Assembly (NCBI GenBank): GCA_017461385.1
Contig: JAFTXZ010000002.1
Location: 1-64,000 of the forward strand
Source of the DNA: Clostridia bacterium
Lineage (GTDB): Bacteria; Bacillota; Clostridia; Oscillospirales; CAG-272
Direction of reading: 5' to 3'
Length of the DNA stretch: 64,000 nucleotides
Below are positions 63,798 to 64,000 of this stretch, piece after piece. Made by a program: the position numbers and the translations under genes. The stretch's first letter is position 1, and the number at the start of each line of letters is the position of its first letter. The notes under the pieces were generated by a model. That model was given only the letters and a program-made list of their open reading frames with translations, searched no databases and was not told the DNA's origin.

Positions 63798-64000
63798 TAT
63801 TTCTTATTTTTCCTAAGTTTTTTGGCAAGCTTGTCAAGATAATCGTTTATTTGGCTTGAGTAGATAAGACCTAGCACAAGACCTAGAAGCGATAGGACGA
63901 TTGAGCTAATAATTACAACAAGACCCCAACCGCTGTACGGAATTACCTCGCCTGACATAAAAAGCAGAGTTGCTCCTATTGAAGTTGCTCGTGTGAAAAA
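63797..64000 (-). CDS. Membrane protein, N-terminus beyond the window
   Basis: The frame is open from the window edge to TAA at 63797-63799 (about 67 residues seen). A hydrophobic segment WGLVVIISSIVLSLLGLVLG precedes a basic tail ending LAKKLRKNKK, and a partial second segment is visible before it. Too little is seen for a function. Confidence 0.6.
   Translation of the reverse strand, partial: FFTRATSIGATLLFMSGEVIPYSGWGLVVIISSIVLSLLGLVLGLIYSSQINDYLDKLAKKLRKNKK

Overview
The window looks like part of a low-GC Firmicute chromosome from the Clostridia, most likely a gut-type member of an uncultured lineage. The evidence is the A+T-rich intergenic DNA, strong AGGAGG-type ribosome binding sites, sigma-A promoters with 17-base spacers, the hrcA-grpE-dnaK-dnaJ-prmA order behind CIRCE operators, a ywlG homologue, ctpA-greA-lysS, and several secreted BspA-type leucine-rich-repeat (LRR) proteins. 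TGA is used as an ordinary stop codon. I saw no rRNA, tRNA, CRISPR array, prophage or intact insertion sequence.

Layout. 1-925: short repeats, a terminator, a candidate structured leader RNA and a promoter. 0.9-11.5 kb: a five-gene Bat/MoxR-type operon (acidic coiled-coil membrane protein, MoxR ATPase, DUF58 protein, two von Willebrand A membrane proteins). 11.8-14.7 kb: two paralogous zinc-ribbon membrane proteins flanking a small XRE regulator, with two matching 23-bp inverted repeats in the divergent promoter region. 14.7-19.6 kb: ywlG homologue with a duplicated tail, gpmI, a pseudouridine synthase, a PiT phosphate transporter that lacks a normal start codon, and an amidase-like protein. 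19.9-22.7 kb: a large lipoprotein glycosidase. 22.8-28.9 kb: heat-shock operon with up to three CIRCE-like sites, ending in prmA.

29-37 kb is an accessory block (LRR proteins, AraC regulator, MATE exporter, Gfo/Idh oxidoreductase) lying between prmA and rsmE, which are usually neighbours. 37-42.4 kb returns to housekeeping (rsmE, a PucR/CdaR-like regulator, ctpA, greA, lysS). 42.4-54.5 kb is a second accessory block: a restriction-methylase remnant, two more secreted LRR proteins, an AraC regulator, a GH4 glycosidase, an orphan promoter-terminator unit, two proteins sharing the N-terminus MKIRTDFVTNSSSSSF, and a radical SAM/SPASM protein directly upstream of one of them. 54.7-64 kb holds trpS, an RSH-like HD/TGS protein, an XRE regulator divergent from a TPR-like/VirD4-like ATPase pair, a membrane protein, a dGTPase-like HD protein and a truncated membrane gene at the edge.

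The most interesting material is: (i) four secreted LRR proteins with a nearly identical C-terminal domain, two of them behind the same promoter module that also drives an orphan transcript; (ii) the radical SAM gene paired with the MKIRTDFVTNSSSSSF proteins; (iii) the zinc-ribbon pair with its XRE regulator and visible operators; (iv) the CIRCE multiplicity. Functions for (i)-(iii) are inference.
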